From an uncultured Prevotella sp. (GTDB lineage: Bacteria > Bacteroidota > Bacteroidia > Bacteroidales > Bacteroidaceae), in NCBI GenBank assembly GCA_934256705.1, contig CAKQPF010000005.1, positions 31,501-95,500 on the forward strand: DNA of 64,000 bases, written 5' to 3'. Numbering within the stretch: position 1 is the stretch's first letter; each line of letters starts with the position of its first letter. A program made the translations under genes and the position numbers. The notes under the pieces were generated by a model. It made no database searches and had not been told where the DNA came from. It was given only the letters and a program-made list of their open reading frames with translations. Of this stretch, positions 34,088-41,396 are shown piece by piece.

Positions 34088-34415
34088 CGCAAATATGCGA
34101 TTCTCGCACGATTTCGTAAAACATTGAATGTTAATACGTTATTGGAGTAAATGAGAGATTGATGTCAAAATAGAGGTAAAATGCAGGGTAAAAGCATCGT
34201 TATTGCGTGATGAAAGCTTAGTTATTGGGTGGTAAAAGCTTAGATATTACGTGGTAAAAGCTTAGTTATTGGGTGGTGAAAGCTTAGTTATTGCAATTTT
34301 CTGCTCCTTTTTTGCAGTTCAATAGCGTTTTCTTTGTCGTTTTACGTCTTGTTTTGCTTGATTTTGCTTTGTGGATGCGGAGGAAATTTTGCTTGCTTTT
34401 AACTGTTGTGAAAAA
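34088..34415 (+). repeat. Composite dispersed repeat, copy 1 (plus orientation)
   Basis: Three blocks in fixed order are shared with copy 2 at 49765-50080 in the opposite orientation. Block 1 is CGCAAATATGCGATTCTCGC (34088-34107, identical in both). Block 2 is a 22-bp tandem array (34187-34296). Block 3 is CTTTTAACTGTTGTGAAAAA (34396-34415; copy 2 has one substitution and one base fewer). Spacings agree: 79 and 89 bp between blocks 1 and 2; 99 and 100 bp between 2 and 3. No ORF is shared. The surrounding gap (33884-34573) holds nothing else except the pgm terminator. Confidence 0.8.
34187..34296 (+). repeat. Five 22-bp tandem repeats
   Basis: Units start at 34187, 34209, 34231, 34253 and 34275, each 22 bp. 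Consensus begins GGTAAAAGCTTAG and ends TTATTGGGT; the middle three differ at 1-3 positions. There are no spacers, so this is not a CRISPR array. 22 bp is close to two helical turns. Confidence 0.9.
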
Positions 34416-34512
34416 ATGTTTGTTGATATTTTGGGCGATGGCGCAGAACCAAGGACGGTTCTGAATTGGGGGATGGCTTTGGGGCGGTATTGGAGAATTT
34501 GATATGAAAATG

Positions 34513-34547
34513 AAAAAACAGGCGCCATCTTGAGACGGCACCTGTTT
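34513..34547 (-). terminator. Terminator of the phosphohexomutase gene
   Basis: On the minus strand AAACAGGTGCCGTC and a complementary GATGGCGCCTGTTT form a stem with one G-U and a 3-nt loop, followed by TTTT. It is 27 bp past the stop. Confidence 0.88.
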
Positions 34548-34573
34548 ATGGGGTTGTTTATGAAAATGTCGCG

Positions 34574-36316
34574 TTAAAGTCCGAGGTCCTTCTTGATTTC
34601 CTCTACACGGAGGTTTGCCTTTTCTGTTGCGGCAACGTAGTCGCCATCGAACTGGCCAGGTACAGGAACTTCAAGATAGAACTTGATCTTAGGTTCTGTG
34701 CCGGAAGGACGCACGCTCACCTTGAGACCGTCTTCGGTGAACCACTGCAGTACGTTGCTTGTATCAGGCATTTCGAAGTCTGTAACCACACCGTTGTCTG
34801 TGCGCTTGAGTGTCTTGTAGTCCTTGATTGTAACGACCTTAGACCCTGCGATACTTGCCGGAGGGTTCTGGCGGAAGTTCTCCATCATGGCCTTGATTTC
34901 ATCGGCACCGGTCTTACCAGGCTTAACCACATTGATAGTGGTCTCGTTTTGGAAACCGTATTCCTTGTAGATGTCGAGAAGAAGGTCGAAGAGGGTCTTG
35001 CCCTGATCCTTTGCCCAAGCAGCAATCTCGCAGATGAGACAAATTGAAGCAGGAGCATCCTTATCACGAACCTTGTCGTAAGGCAGATAGCCGAATGACT
35101 CTTCGCCACCACCGATATATTGGCGCTTGCCCTCGTTTTCACGGATGCGGTAAGCAATCCATTTGAAACCAGTGTATTCATCGAAGCAATCAACGCCGTT
35201 CTTCTTGCAGATCTTTGCGATGAGCTCAGAGGTAACGATGGTCTTTACCATGAAGTCGGTAGACTTCAACTGGTTGAGAGCCTTCTTGTTCTTGATGGTG
35301 TACCAATAGAACATGCATGCAGTCTGGTTGCCGTTGAGAATCTGCCATTCTCCCTTTGCGTTGCGGCAAACGATGGCGAGACGGTCTGCGTCAGGGTCGG
35401 TAGCCACTACGAGGTCAGCGTTGAGCTTGGTTCCGAGCTTGATTCCGAGGGTCATAGCCTCTGGGTTCTCTGGGTTTGGAGAAACGACGGTAGGGAAATT
35501 GCCGTCGATGACCATCTGCTCAGGCACCATGTTGATGTTCTGGAATCCCCATGAGCGGAGACAGAGTGGCACGAGCTCGCGTCCTGCACCGTGCATAGCA
35601 GAGTAAACGATGTTGAGGTCCTTGTTGCGGAGAATGACATCCTGATCCACCATGCCTTCCTTGACAGCAGTCATGTAGTCGAAATCCACTTCGCCACCGA
35701 TAATCTTCAGCAAGTCAGGATTGAGATCCCATTTCACGTCCTCGATGCGAACCTTCTTCACTTCCTCCACGATGCCGATGTCATGAGGCTGGAGCACCTG
35801 TGAGCCGTCCTCCCAGTAAGCCTTGTAGCCATTGTACTCGCGAGGGTTGTGGGAAGCGGTTACGTTGACGCCGCACTGTGCTTTGAGGCTGCGTATTGCG
35901 AAAGAGATTTCCGGAGTAGGGCGAAGGCTCTCGAAGAGATAGACCTTGATGCCGTTTGCTGTGAAGATGGCGGCAACAGTCTCAGCGAATTCGCGTCCGT
36001 GATTGCGGCAATCGTGACCCACTACAGCAGCGATGTCCTTGCGTCCAGGGAATGCTTTCAGCACGTAGTTGGCGAAGCCCTGAGTTGCCATGCCTACAAT
36101 ATATTTGTTCATGCGGTTGGTGCCGGCACCCATTATGCCGCGAAGGCCACCGGTGCCGAATTCGAGATTGCGGTAGAACGCATCTATAAGTGCAGTCTTG
36201 TCTTCGTTGTCGAGCATGGCCTGCACTTCCTTACGTGTCTCTTCGTCAAATGATGGTGAGAGCCACTGCTTTGCAACAGCTTCACATTGAGCAATGAGTT
36301 GTTCCTTGTTTTCCAT
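34574..36316 (-). CDS. Phosphoglucomutase/phosphomannomutase (alpha-D-phosphohexomutase)
   Basis: A 580-residue protein of the long PGM/PMM class. Catalytic Ser loop NVTASHNPREYNGYK; metal loop VVATDPDADRLAIV; sugar-binding loop GGGEESFGYLPYD; phosphate-binding loop VRPSGTEPKIKFYL. It interconverts hexose 1- and 6-phosphates through a bisphosphate. The early GGLRGIMGAGTNRMN motif is typical of type-2 phosphoglucomutases. It is monocistronic, with its own promoter and terminator. Confidence 0.94.
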   Translation of the reverse strand: MENKEQLIAQCEAVAKQWLSPSFDEETRKEVQAMLDNEDKTALIDAFYRNLEFGTGGLRGIMGAGTNRMNKYIVGMATQGFANYVLKAFPGRKDIAAVVGHDCRNHGREFAETVAAIFTANGIKVYLFESLRPTPEISFAIRSLKAQCGVNVTASHNPREYNGYKAYWEDGSQVLQPHDIGIVEEVKKVRIEDVKWDLNPDLLKIIGGEVDFDYMTAVKEGMVDQDVILRNKDLNIVYSAMHGAGRELVPLCLRSWGFQNINMVPEQMVIDGNFPTVVSPNPENPEAMTLGIKLGTKLNADLVVATDPDADRLAIVCRNAKGEWQILNGNQTACMFYWYTIKNKKALNQLKSTDFMVKTIVTSELIAKICKKNGVDCFDEYTGFKWIAYRIRENEGKRQYIGGGEESFGYLPYDKVRDKDAPASICLICEIAAWAKDQGKTLFDLLLDIYKEYGFQNETTINVVKPGKTGADEIKAMMENFRQNPPASIAGSKVVTIKDYKTLKRTDNGVVTDFEMPDTSNVLQWFTEDGLKVSVRPSGTEPKIKFYLEVPVPGQFDGDYVAATEKANLRVEEIKKDLGL

Positions 36317-36370
36317 TGTTTTTCTTTATATTATTATTAGACAATTTGTTGTTGATTTCGGATATTTGGT

Positions 36371-36379
36371 ACAAAGTTA
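36371..36379 (-). promoter_or_regulatory. Promoter -7 box of the phosphohexomutase gene
   Basis: On the minus strand TAACTTTGT, 54 bp before the start. Confidence 0.5.
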
Positions 36380-36455
36380 GATAATATTTTCCTACACAGC
36401 AAGACTTTTTGTGCTTTTTTCTATGAAAAGTTGCATTATTCTATGTTTTTTTTAT

Positions 36456-36464
36456 TACATTTGC
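36456..36464 (+). promoter_or_regulatory. Promoter -7 box of rlmH
   Basis: TACATTTGC, with TTGC at 36431-36434 a possible -33 element 21 bp upstream. The start of rlmH is at 36504. Confidence 0.6.
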
Positions 36465-36503
36465 AGTTGGGAAGAGAAGAACTTGACAAATGAACATTAA
36501 CTT

Positions 36504-36974
36504 ATGAAGACAGAACTTATATTAGTAGGAAAGACCAACGACAAGCATTTTCAGGCAGGAATAGACGATTATTGCCAGCGAATCGGGCATTATATGCCGT
36601 TTACGATTACGGTGATTCCTGAATTGAAGAACACCAAATCGCTGAGCTTTCAGCAGCAGAAAGACCGTGAAGGCGAATTGATATTGTCCAAACTCCAGTC
36701 GTCTGATTACGTGGTATTGCTCGACGAGCACGGAAAAGAGTTCAGGTCAGTGGAATTTGCGCGCTGGATAGAGCAGAAGAATGCGTCAGTTCGTCGTCTT
36801 GTCTTTGTGATAGGTGGTCCTTATGGTTTCTCAGAGGCGGTTTATTCGCGTGCCAACGAGAAAGTGAGCTTGTCGAAGATGACCTTCTCGCATCAGATGG
36901 TGCGTCTGGTGTTTGTAGAGCAAATCTATCGTGCCTGCACCATAATCAAGGGCGAACCTTACCATCATGAGTAG
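36504..36974 (+). CDS. rlmH: 23S rRNA (pseudouridine1915-N3)-methyltransferase RlmH
   Basis: A 156-residue SPOUT methyltransferase of the usual length. The trefoil-knot SAM site is visible in VIGGPYGFSEAVYSRA and the terminal MTFSHQMVRLVFVEQIYRACTIIKGEPYHHE, the family's nearly invariant C-terminus. It methylates pseudouridine 1915 in helix 69 of 23S rRNA in 70S ribosomes. The 279-bp gap to rpsF holds only the rpsF promoter and leader. Confidence 0.96.
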   Translation: MKTELILVGKTNDKHFQAGIDDYCQRIGHYMPFTITVIPELKNTKSLSFQQQKDREGELILSKLQSSDYVVLLDEHGKEFRSVEFARWIEQKNASVRRLVFVIGGPYGFSEAVYSRANEKVSLSKMTFSHQMVRLVFVEQIYRACTIIKGEPYHHE

Positions 36975-37157
36975 CCGTTTTGAGCGGACAGTGTGAGGCT
37001 ATTGCAGGTCTGACTGGACAGGTAATTCCTTCATGAAAGCTCTCGGTGCATAGTTGTCTTGATGGAATGATTCTTGCATGTTGTCATACATTTTCTGCAG
37101 TTTGAATCATTCGATGTCCTTAAAAACGAAGCAATTGGATAAAAAAGAAGAGAAATA

Positions 37158-37190
37158 TTTGGAGGAATGAAAAAAAATGAGTACCTTTGC
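37158..37190 (+). promoter_or_regulatory. Promoter of the rpsF-rpsR-rplI operon
   Basis: TTTG (37158-37161), a 20-bp spacer and TACCTTTGC (37182-37190), one of the clearest Bacteroides promoters in the window. Confidence 0.82.
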
Positions 37191-37192
37191 AC

Positions 37193-37210
37193 CGCATTTT
37201 TCGGAATGCG
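37193..37210 (+). promoter_or_regulatory. Hairpin at the 5' end of the rpsF mRNA, possible S6:S18 autoregulatory site
   Basis: CGCATT (37193-37198) pairs with AATGCG (37205-37210) around TTTCGG. CCG (37192-37194) and CGG (37202-37204) resemble the CCG-containing leader motif bound by the S6:S18 dimer in other bacteria. It falls right at the predicted transcript start. By-eye match only. Confidence 0.35.
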
Positions 37211-37253
37211 TTAAATTTACACATTATTAATATAATAAATTCATTACAAAACA

Positions 37254-37601
37254 ATGATGAATCATTACGAAACAGTTTTCATCTTGACTCCCGTTTTGTC
37301 TGATGAACAGACAAAGGAAACTGTTGAAAAGTTCAAGAAGGTCCTCGCTGACAAAGGCGCAGAGATCATCAATGAGGAAAGTTGGGGTATGAAGAAGATG
37401 GCTTACGCTATCGAGAAGAAGAACTCCGGTTTCTATTTCCTTATCGAGTTCAAGGCTGAGCCAACAGTAGTTGCTAAGCTCGAAACTTCTTACCGTCGTG
37501 ACGAGAAGGTTATCCGCTTCATGACTGTTAAACTTGACAAGTATGCTTCTGCTTATGCTGAGAAGCGTCGTAACAAACTTTCTAAAAAAGAGGAGGCTTA
37601 A
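37254..37601 (+). CDS. rpsF: 30S ribosomal protein S6
   Basis: A 115-residue protein with the S6 ferredoxin-like fold (NHYETVFILTPVLSDEQTKETVEKFKKVLADKGAEIINEESWGMKKMAYAIEKKNSGFYFLIEF...RRDEKVIRFMTVKL). It pairs with S18 on the platform of the small subunit. The start is either the first or second of two adjacent ATGs. The operon order rpsF-rpsR-rplI is the classical one without priB or ssb between. Confidence 0.97.
   Translation: MMNHYETVFILTPVLSDEQTKETVEKFKKVLADKGAEIINEESWGMKKMAYAIEKKNSGFYFLIEFKAEPTVVAKLETSYRRDEKVIRFMTVKLDKYASAYAEKRRNKLSKKEEA
37592..37596 (+). promoter_or_regulatory. Shine-Dalgarno sequence for rpsR
   Basis: GGAGG within AGAGGAGG, 8 nt before the rpsR ATG and inside the end of rpsF. 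Shine-Dalgarno sequences are rare in this lineage, so it stands out. Confidence 0.7.
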
Positions 37602-37604
37602 ATC

Positions 37605-37871
37605 ATGGCAGAAGTATCAGAAATCCGTTATTTGACTGCTCCTTCTATTGACACTAAGAAGAAGAAGTATTGCCGTTTCAAGAAGAGCGGTATCAAGTAT
37701 ATCGACTACAAGGATCCTGAGTTCCTCAAGAAGTTCCTCAACGAACAGGGAAAGATTCTTCCACGTCGTATCACAGGTACATCTTTGAAGTATCAGCGTC
37801 GTGTGGCACAGGCTGTTAAGCGTGCTCGCCAGATTGCGTTGCTTCCTTATGTAACCGATCTTATGAAATAA
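37605..37871 (+). CDS. rpsR: 30S ribosomal protein S18
   Basis: An 88-residue basic protein with the S18 core (KKKKYCRFKKSGIKYIDYKDPEFLKKFLNEQGKILPRRITGTSLKYQRRVAQAVKRARQIALLPYV). The single Cys of the 'YCRF' motif is present, without the full zinc set. It starts 3 bp after rpsF. It forms a heterodimer with S6. Confidence 0.98.
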   Translation: MAEVSEIRYLTAPSIDTKKKKYCRFKKSGIKYIDYKDPEFLKKFLNEQGKILPRRITGTSLKYQRRVAQAVKRARQIALLPYVTDLMK

Positions 37872-37880
37872 TTTTAAAAA

Positions 37881-37885
37881 GGAGG
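37881..37885 (+). promoter_or_regulatory. Shine-Dalgarno sequence for rplI
   Basis: AAAAAGGAGG ends 7 nt before the rplI ATG, a near-perfect anti-16S match in a genome where such sites are rare. Confidence 0.7.
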
Positions 37886-37892
37886 ATTACAC

Positions 37893-38396
37893 ATGGAAAT
37901 TATACTTAAAGAAGATATTATCGGTCTTGGATACAAGAACGATATCGTGAATGTAAAGAGCGGTTACGGTCGTAACTATCTCATTCCTACAGGTAAGGGC
38001 GTTATCGCTTCTCCTTCTGCTAAGAAGATTCTTGCTGAGAATCTCAAGCAGCAGGCTCACAAACTCCAGGCTCTCCTTGAGGCTGCTCAGAAAGAGGCTG
38101 CTAAGCTCGAAGGCGTTGCTGTTGCTGTTGAGGCAAAGGTAAGCGCTACTGGTCAGCTCTATGGTTCTGTAAATGCAGCCACTGTTGCTGAGGAACTCGC
38201 TAAGAAGGGCTTTGAGATTGATCGTAAGCAGATTGTAATGAAGGACATCAAGACTGTTGGTGATTTCGTTGCTACAGTTATCTTCCACAAGGAAGTTAAG
38301 GTTGAGGTTCCTGTTACAGTAAGCGCTGAAGGTGCTGAAGCTCCTGTTGAGGAAGCTCCAGTAGAAGAGTCTCCTGCTACAGAGTCTGCTGAGTAA
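37893..38396 (+). CDS. rplI: 50S ribosomal protein L9
   Basis: A 167-residue protein with the N-terminal rRNA-binding domain (EIILKEDIIGLGYKNDIVNVKSGYGRNYLIPTGKGVIAS), the long connecting helix (LAENLKQQAHKLQALLEAAQKEAAKLEG) and the C-terminal domain, plus an acidic Glu/Pro/Ala tail (EGAEAPVEEAPVEESPATES) not found in E. coli L9. It is the last gene of the operon; a terminator follows. Confidence 0.97.
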   Translation: MEIILKEDIIGLGYKNDIVNVKSGYGRNYLIPTGKGVIASPSAKKILAENLKQQAHKLQALLEAAQKEAAKLEGVAVAVEAKVSATGQLYGSVNAATVAEELAKKGFEIDRKQIVMKDIKTVGDFVATVIFHKEVKVEVPVTVSAEGAEAPVEEAPVEESPATESAE

Positions 38397-38432
38397 TATT
38401 CTTACCGGAATTTTAAAAGACTTATTATATAT

Positions 38433-38467
38433 AATCCCGATTGTCAGTAGTGGTAATCGGGATTTTG
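38433..38467 (+). terminator. Terminator of the rpsF-rpsR-rplI operon
   Basis: AATCCCGATT (38433-38442) pairs with AATCGGGATT (38455-38464), followed by TTT. Confidence 0.82.
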
Positions 38468-38504
38468 CATATTAGTAATTGGTTGTTCGTCTCTTTGTTG
38501 ACAG

Positions 38505-38512
38505 TATATTTG
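38505..38512 (+). promoter_or_regulatory. Possible promoter -7 box of fabD
   Basis: TATATTTG, followed by G instead of C, 60 bp before the fabD start. No convincing -33 element. Confidence 0.4.
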
Positions 38513-38572
38513 GATTGCGCTTTCAAATACCAACAGCAAAATGATAAAACAACAAAAACAAAACAACAAAAT

Positions 38573-39469
38573 ATGAAAGCATTCGTTTTCCCTGGTCAGG
38601 GCGCTCAGTTCACAGGAATGGGCAAAGACCTTTATGATACAAATCCTAAGGCAAAGGAACTCTTCGACAAGGCTAATGAAATCCTTGGCTTCGAAATCAC
38701 AAAGATAATGTTTGAGGGTACTGCAGAGGAACTCAAGCAGACTAAGGTAACTCAGCCTGCTGTTTTCCTTCATTCAGTCATCAAGGCTATCTGTCTCGGT
38801 GATGAGTTTGACGCTCAGATGGTTGCAGGTCACTCTCTCGGTGAGTTCTCTGCTCTCGTAGCAGCTGGCGCAATGAGTTTTGAGGATGGCTTGAAGCTTG
38901 TATCTCAGCGTGCTATGGCTATGCAGAAGGCATGCGAGGCCGCTCCATCTACAATGGCTGCTATCATCGGTCTTGATGATGCTACTATCGAGAAGGTTTG
39001 TGCTGAGGTTTCTTGTGAAGGCAATATTGTCGTTCCAGCCAATTACAACTGCCCAGGTCAGTTGGTTATCTCCGGAAATATCGAAGCTATCAACACTGCT
39101 TGTGAGAAACTCAAGGAGGCTGGTGCAAAGCGAGCTCTTCCTCTCCCTGTAGGTGGCGCATTCCACTCTCCACTCATGCAGCCTGCAAAGGATGAACTTC
39201 AGGCAGCTATTGAGGCTACACAGTTCTCTGACCCTAAGATTCCTGTGTATCAGAATGTTGATGCCAAGGCACACACCAAGGCAGAAGAAATCAAGCAGAA
39301 CCTCATCGCTCAGCTCACAGCACCAGTAAAGTGGACTTATGAAGTTCAGGCAATGATTGCAGATGGTGCAACAGACTTCACCGAGTGTGGTCCTGGCAAG
39401 GTGCTTCAGGGCATGATAGGCAAGATTGCCAAGGGCATTGAAGGCATAACAACTAACGGCGTAGCTTAA
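38573..39469 (+). CDS. fabD: Malonyl-CoA:ACP transacylase
   Basis: Start 38573 gives 298 residues (MKAFVFPGQGAQFTGMGKDLYD...); the 44 extra codons from 38441 run through the upstream terminator and are rejected. The nucleophile Ser is in VAGHSLGEFSAL, the oxyanion Gln in PGQGAQ, and the catalytic His in GGAFHSPLM. FabD loads malonyl groups onto acyl carrier protein for fatty-acid synthesis. The GH13 gene follows after 3 bp. Confidence 0.95.
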   Translation: MKAFVFPGQGAQFTGMGKDLYDTNPKAKELFDKANEILGFEITKIMFEGTAEELKQTKVTQPAVFLHSVIKAICLGDEFDAQMVAGHSLGEFSALVAAGAMSFEDGLKLVSQRAMAMQKACEAAPSTMAAIIGLDDATIEKVCAEVSCEGNIVVPANYNCPGQLVISGNIEAINTACEKLKEAGAKRALPLPVGGAFHSPLMQPAKDELQAAIEATQFSDPKIPVYQNVDAKAHTKAEEIKQNLIAQLTAPVKWTYEVQAMIADGATDFTECGPGKVLQGMIGKIAKGIEGITTNGVA

Positions 39470-39472
39470 TAT

Positions 39473-41122
39473 ATGACAGATAAGGTAATTATCTATCAGG
39501 TATTTACCAGGCTTTTCGGCAATCGTAATACTACTCGTAAAGAGTGGGGCACGATTGCCGAAAATGGTTCAGGTAAGTTTGGTGATTTTGACATAAGGAC
39601 GCTTAAAGCGATCAAGAAATTGGGCGTTTCCCATATTTGGTACACTGGCGTTATTCGTCATGCTACTCAAACTGATTATTCCCAATATGGTATTCCTGTT
39701 CAGAGCGCAACTGTTGTAAAGGGAAAGGCTGGTTCTCCCTACGCTATCTGCGACTATTATGACGTGGATCCCGACCTCGCAGTAAAAGTAGAGAAGCGTA
39801 TGGACGAGTTTGATAATCTCGTTGCTCGTACCCATATGGCGGGATTGAAGATGATAATCGATTTCGTTCCCAATCATGTAGCCCGTGAATACAAGAGCAT
39901 CTGCAAGCCGGAAGGCGTGGAGGATCTTGGAGCAAACGATGATAAAAGCCAGGGATTTAATCCTCAAAACAATTTCTATTACTGCCCGGGTTGCCATTTT
40001 GAACCTTCTGTTGATAAAGGTTCTTATGATGAATACCCTGCACGAGCTACTGGTAACGACCATTTTGACAACCATCCTGGCATCAATGACTGGTATGAGA
40101 CGGTCAAATTGAATTATGGTGTAGATTATTGGACACGCTTCGGATATTTCTCTCCAGTGCCAGACACATGGAGAAAGATGACAGACATCCTTCTTTTCTG
40201 GGCTTCAAAGGGTATAGATGGCTTCCGTTGCGACATGGCTGAAATGGTTCCTGCTGCCTTCTGGGCTTATGCCACAGCGATAGTCAAGGCGCAATTCCCT
40301 CATATAATCTTTATGGGAGAGGTGTATAATCCGTCAGAATATCGCAATTATATTCAGTCGGGATTTGACTGGATGTATGATAAAGTAGGGATGTATGACG
40401 CAATGCGTGCCGTAATCTGTGGCAATGCTCCAGCTCATATACTCACAAACGCCTGGCAATCGGTGGATGATATCAAGGATAATATGGTCTATTTCCTTGA
40501 GAATCACGATGAACAGCGAATCGCATCCGACTTCTTTGCCGGTTCAGCGACAAAGGGACTTCCAGGTATGGTGGCTTCCGTTCTGATGAAATCTTCACCT
40601 TTCATGCTCTATACAGCAGAGGAATATGGAGAGAAAGGCATGGATAAAGAGGGCTTTTCCGGTCAGGATGGCAGATCCACGATATTCGATTACTGGAGTC
40701 TTGACACGCTTTGCAGAGCCGATGCAGATGCTCTTACTGACGAGGAAAAGTATGTATTTGCTGTCCATGAGAAGACTTTGCAGATAGCCCGAAAGGAGAA
40801 AGCTGTCGATGGAGATTTCTATGACCTTATGTATGTCAATCCTTCTTCCGAGTATTTCAACAATGAAAAGCAGTTCGCTTTCTTGCGCAAGAAAGAAAAT
40901 GAATTGCTTGTTGTTGTCGTAAACTTTGATGATAAGGCAGTAGATGTTCAGGTTCGCATTCCATCTCACGCCTTTGAGTATCTTGAAATTCCAGAAAATA
41001 AATATCAGGCAAAGGACTTAATGAGCGGAAAGAAGCAGACCATCACTCTTTCTTCCGATTGCCTTGTGCCAATGAGTCTTGACGTTCATGGCTCAAGAGT
41101 ATGGAAAATAACAATCAGATAA
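39473..41122 (+). CDS. Cytoplasmic alpha-amylase-family enzyme (GH13)
   Basis: A 549-residue protein with the GH13 regions: I DFVPNHV, II GFRCDMAEM (nucleophile Asp), III FMGEVYNP (acid/base Glu) and IV LENHDEQR (transition-state Asp). A beta-sandwich C-domain follows (about 450-549). No signal peptide is present, so it acts on internal alpha-glucans or imported maltooligosaccharides. There are many aromatic residues and a Cys pair (YYCPGCHFE) in the B-domain region. It is adjacent to fabD, which does not explain its role. Confidence 0.9.
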   Translation: MTDKVIIYQVFTRLFGNRNTTRKEWGTIAENGSGKFGDFDIRTLKAIKKLGVSHIWYTGVIRHATQTDYSQYGIPVQSATVVKGKAGSPYAICDYYDVDPDLAVKVEKRMDEFDNLVARTHMAGLKMIIDFVPNHVAREYKSICKPEGVEDLGANDDKSQGFNPQNNFYYCPGCHFEPSVDKGSYDEYPARATGNDHFDNHPGINDWYETVKLNYGVDYWTRFGYFSPVPDTWRKMTDILLFWASKGIDGFRCDMAEMVPAAFWAYATAIVKAQFPHIIFMGEVYNPSEYRNYIQSGFDWMYDKVGMYDAMRAVICGNAPAHILTNAWQSVDDIKDNMVYFLENHDEQRIASDFFAGSATKGLPGMVASVLMKSSPFMLYTAEEYGEKGMDKEGFSGQDGRSTIFDYWSLDTLCRADADALTDEEKYVFAVHEKTLQIARKEKAVDGDFYDLMYVNPSSEYFNNEKQFAFLRKKENELLVVVVNFDDKAVDVQVRIPSHAFEYLEIPENKYQAKDLMSGKKQTITLSSDCLVPMSLDVHGSRVWKITIR

Positions 41123-41292
41123 ACAGGTAAAATGAGCAGATAGTCTGGAGGCAAGAGTGTAATGTCCTGTATTATCGGAAGATAAAGAATAGGTTTGCTT
41201 GCAACATAAACCAACTGTCTGCACTCTGGCTGCCAGTTATTATCTTTGTTCATTCGTTGAAAAAGCCGAAAACTCTCTCATCAATAGAAAAG

Positions 41293-41326
41293 AAAAACAG
41301 AGACGTACCGAAATGGCGCGTCTCTG
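41293..41326 (-). terminator. Terminator of the acyl-CoA ligase gene
   Basis: On the minus strand CAGAGACG pairs with CGTCTCTG around a 13-nt loop, followed by TTTTTC. It is 71 bp past the stop. The rest of the 41123-41396 gap shows nothing recognisable. Confidence 0.75.
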
Positions 41327-41396
41327 TCCTCTGTTATTGGTTGTTTCGTTTATTGGAAATAAACTATCTTTCTTGCATTTTGTATTTGCAGTATTA

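Noticed and set aside
34187..34296. 22-bp tandem repeats as a CRISPR array
   Set aside because: Units are directly adjacent without spacers, and no cas genes are present.
34284..34541. 85-codon minus-strand ORF
   Set aside because: It overlaps the pgm terminator and repeat copy 1, and the matching part of copy 2 does not preserve the frame.
38441..38572. 44-codon N-terminal extension of FabD
   Set aside because: It translates the rplI terminator and a promoter-like box; FabD homologs begin at MKAFVFPGQGAQ.
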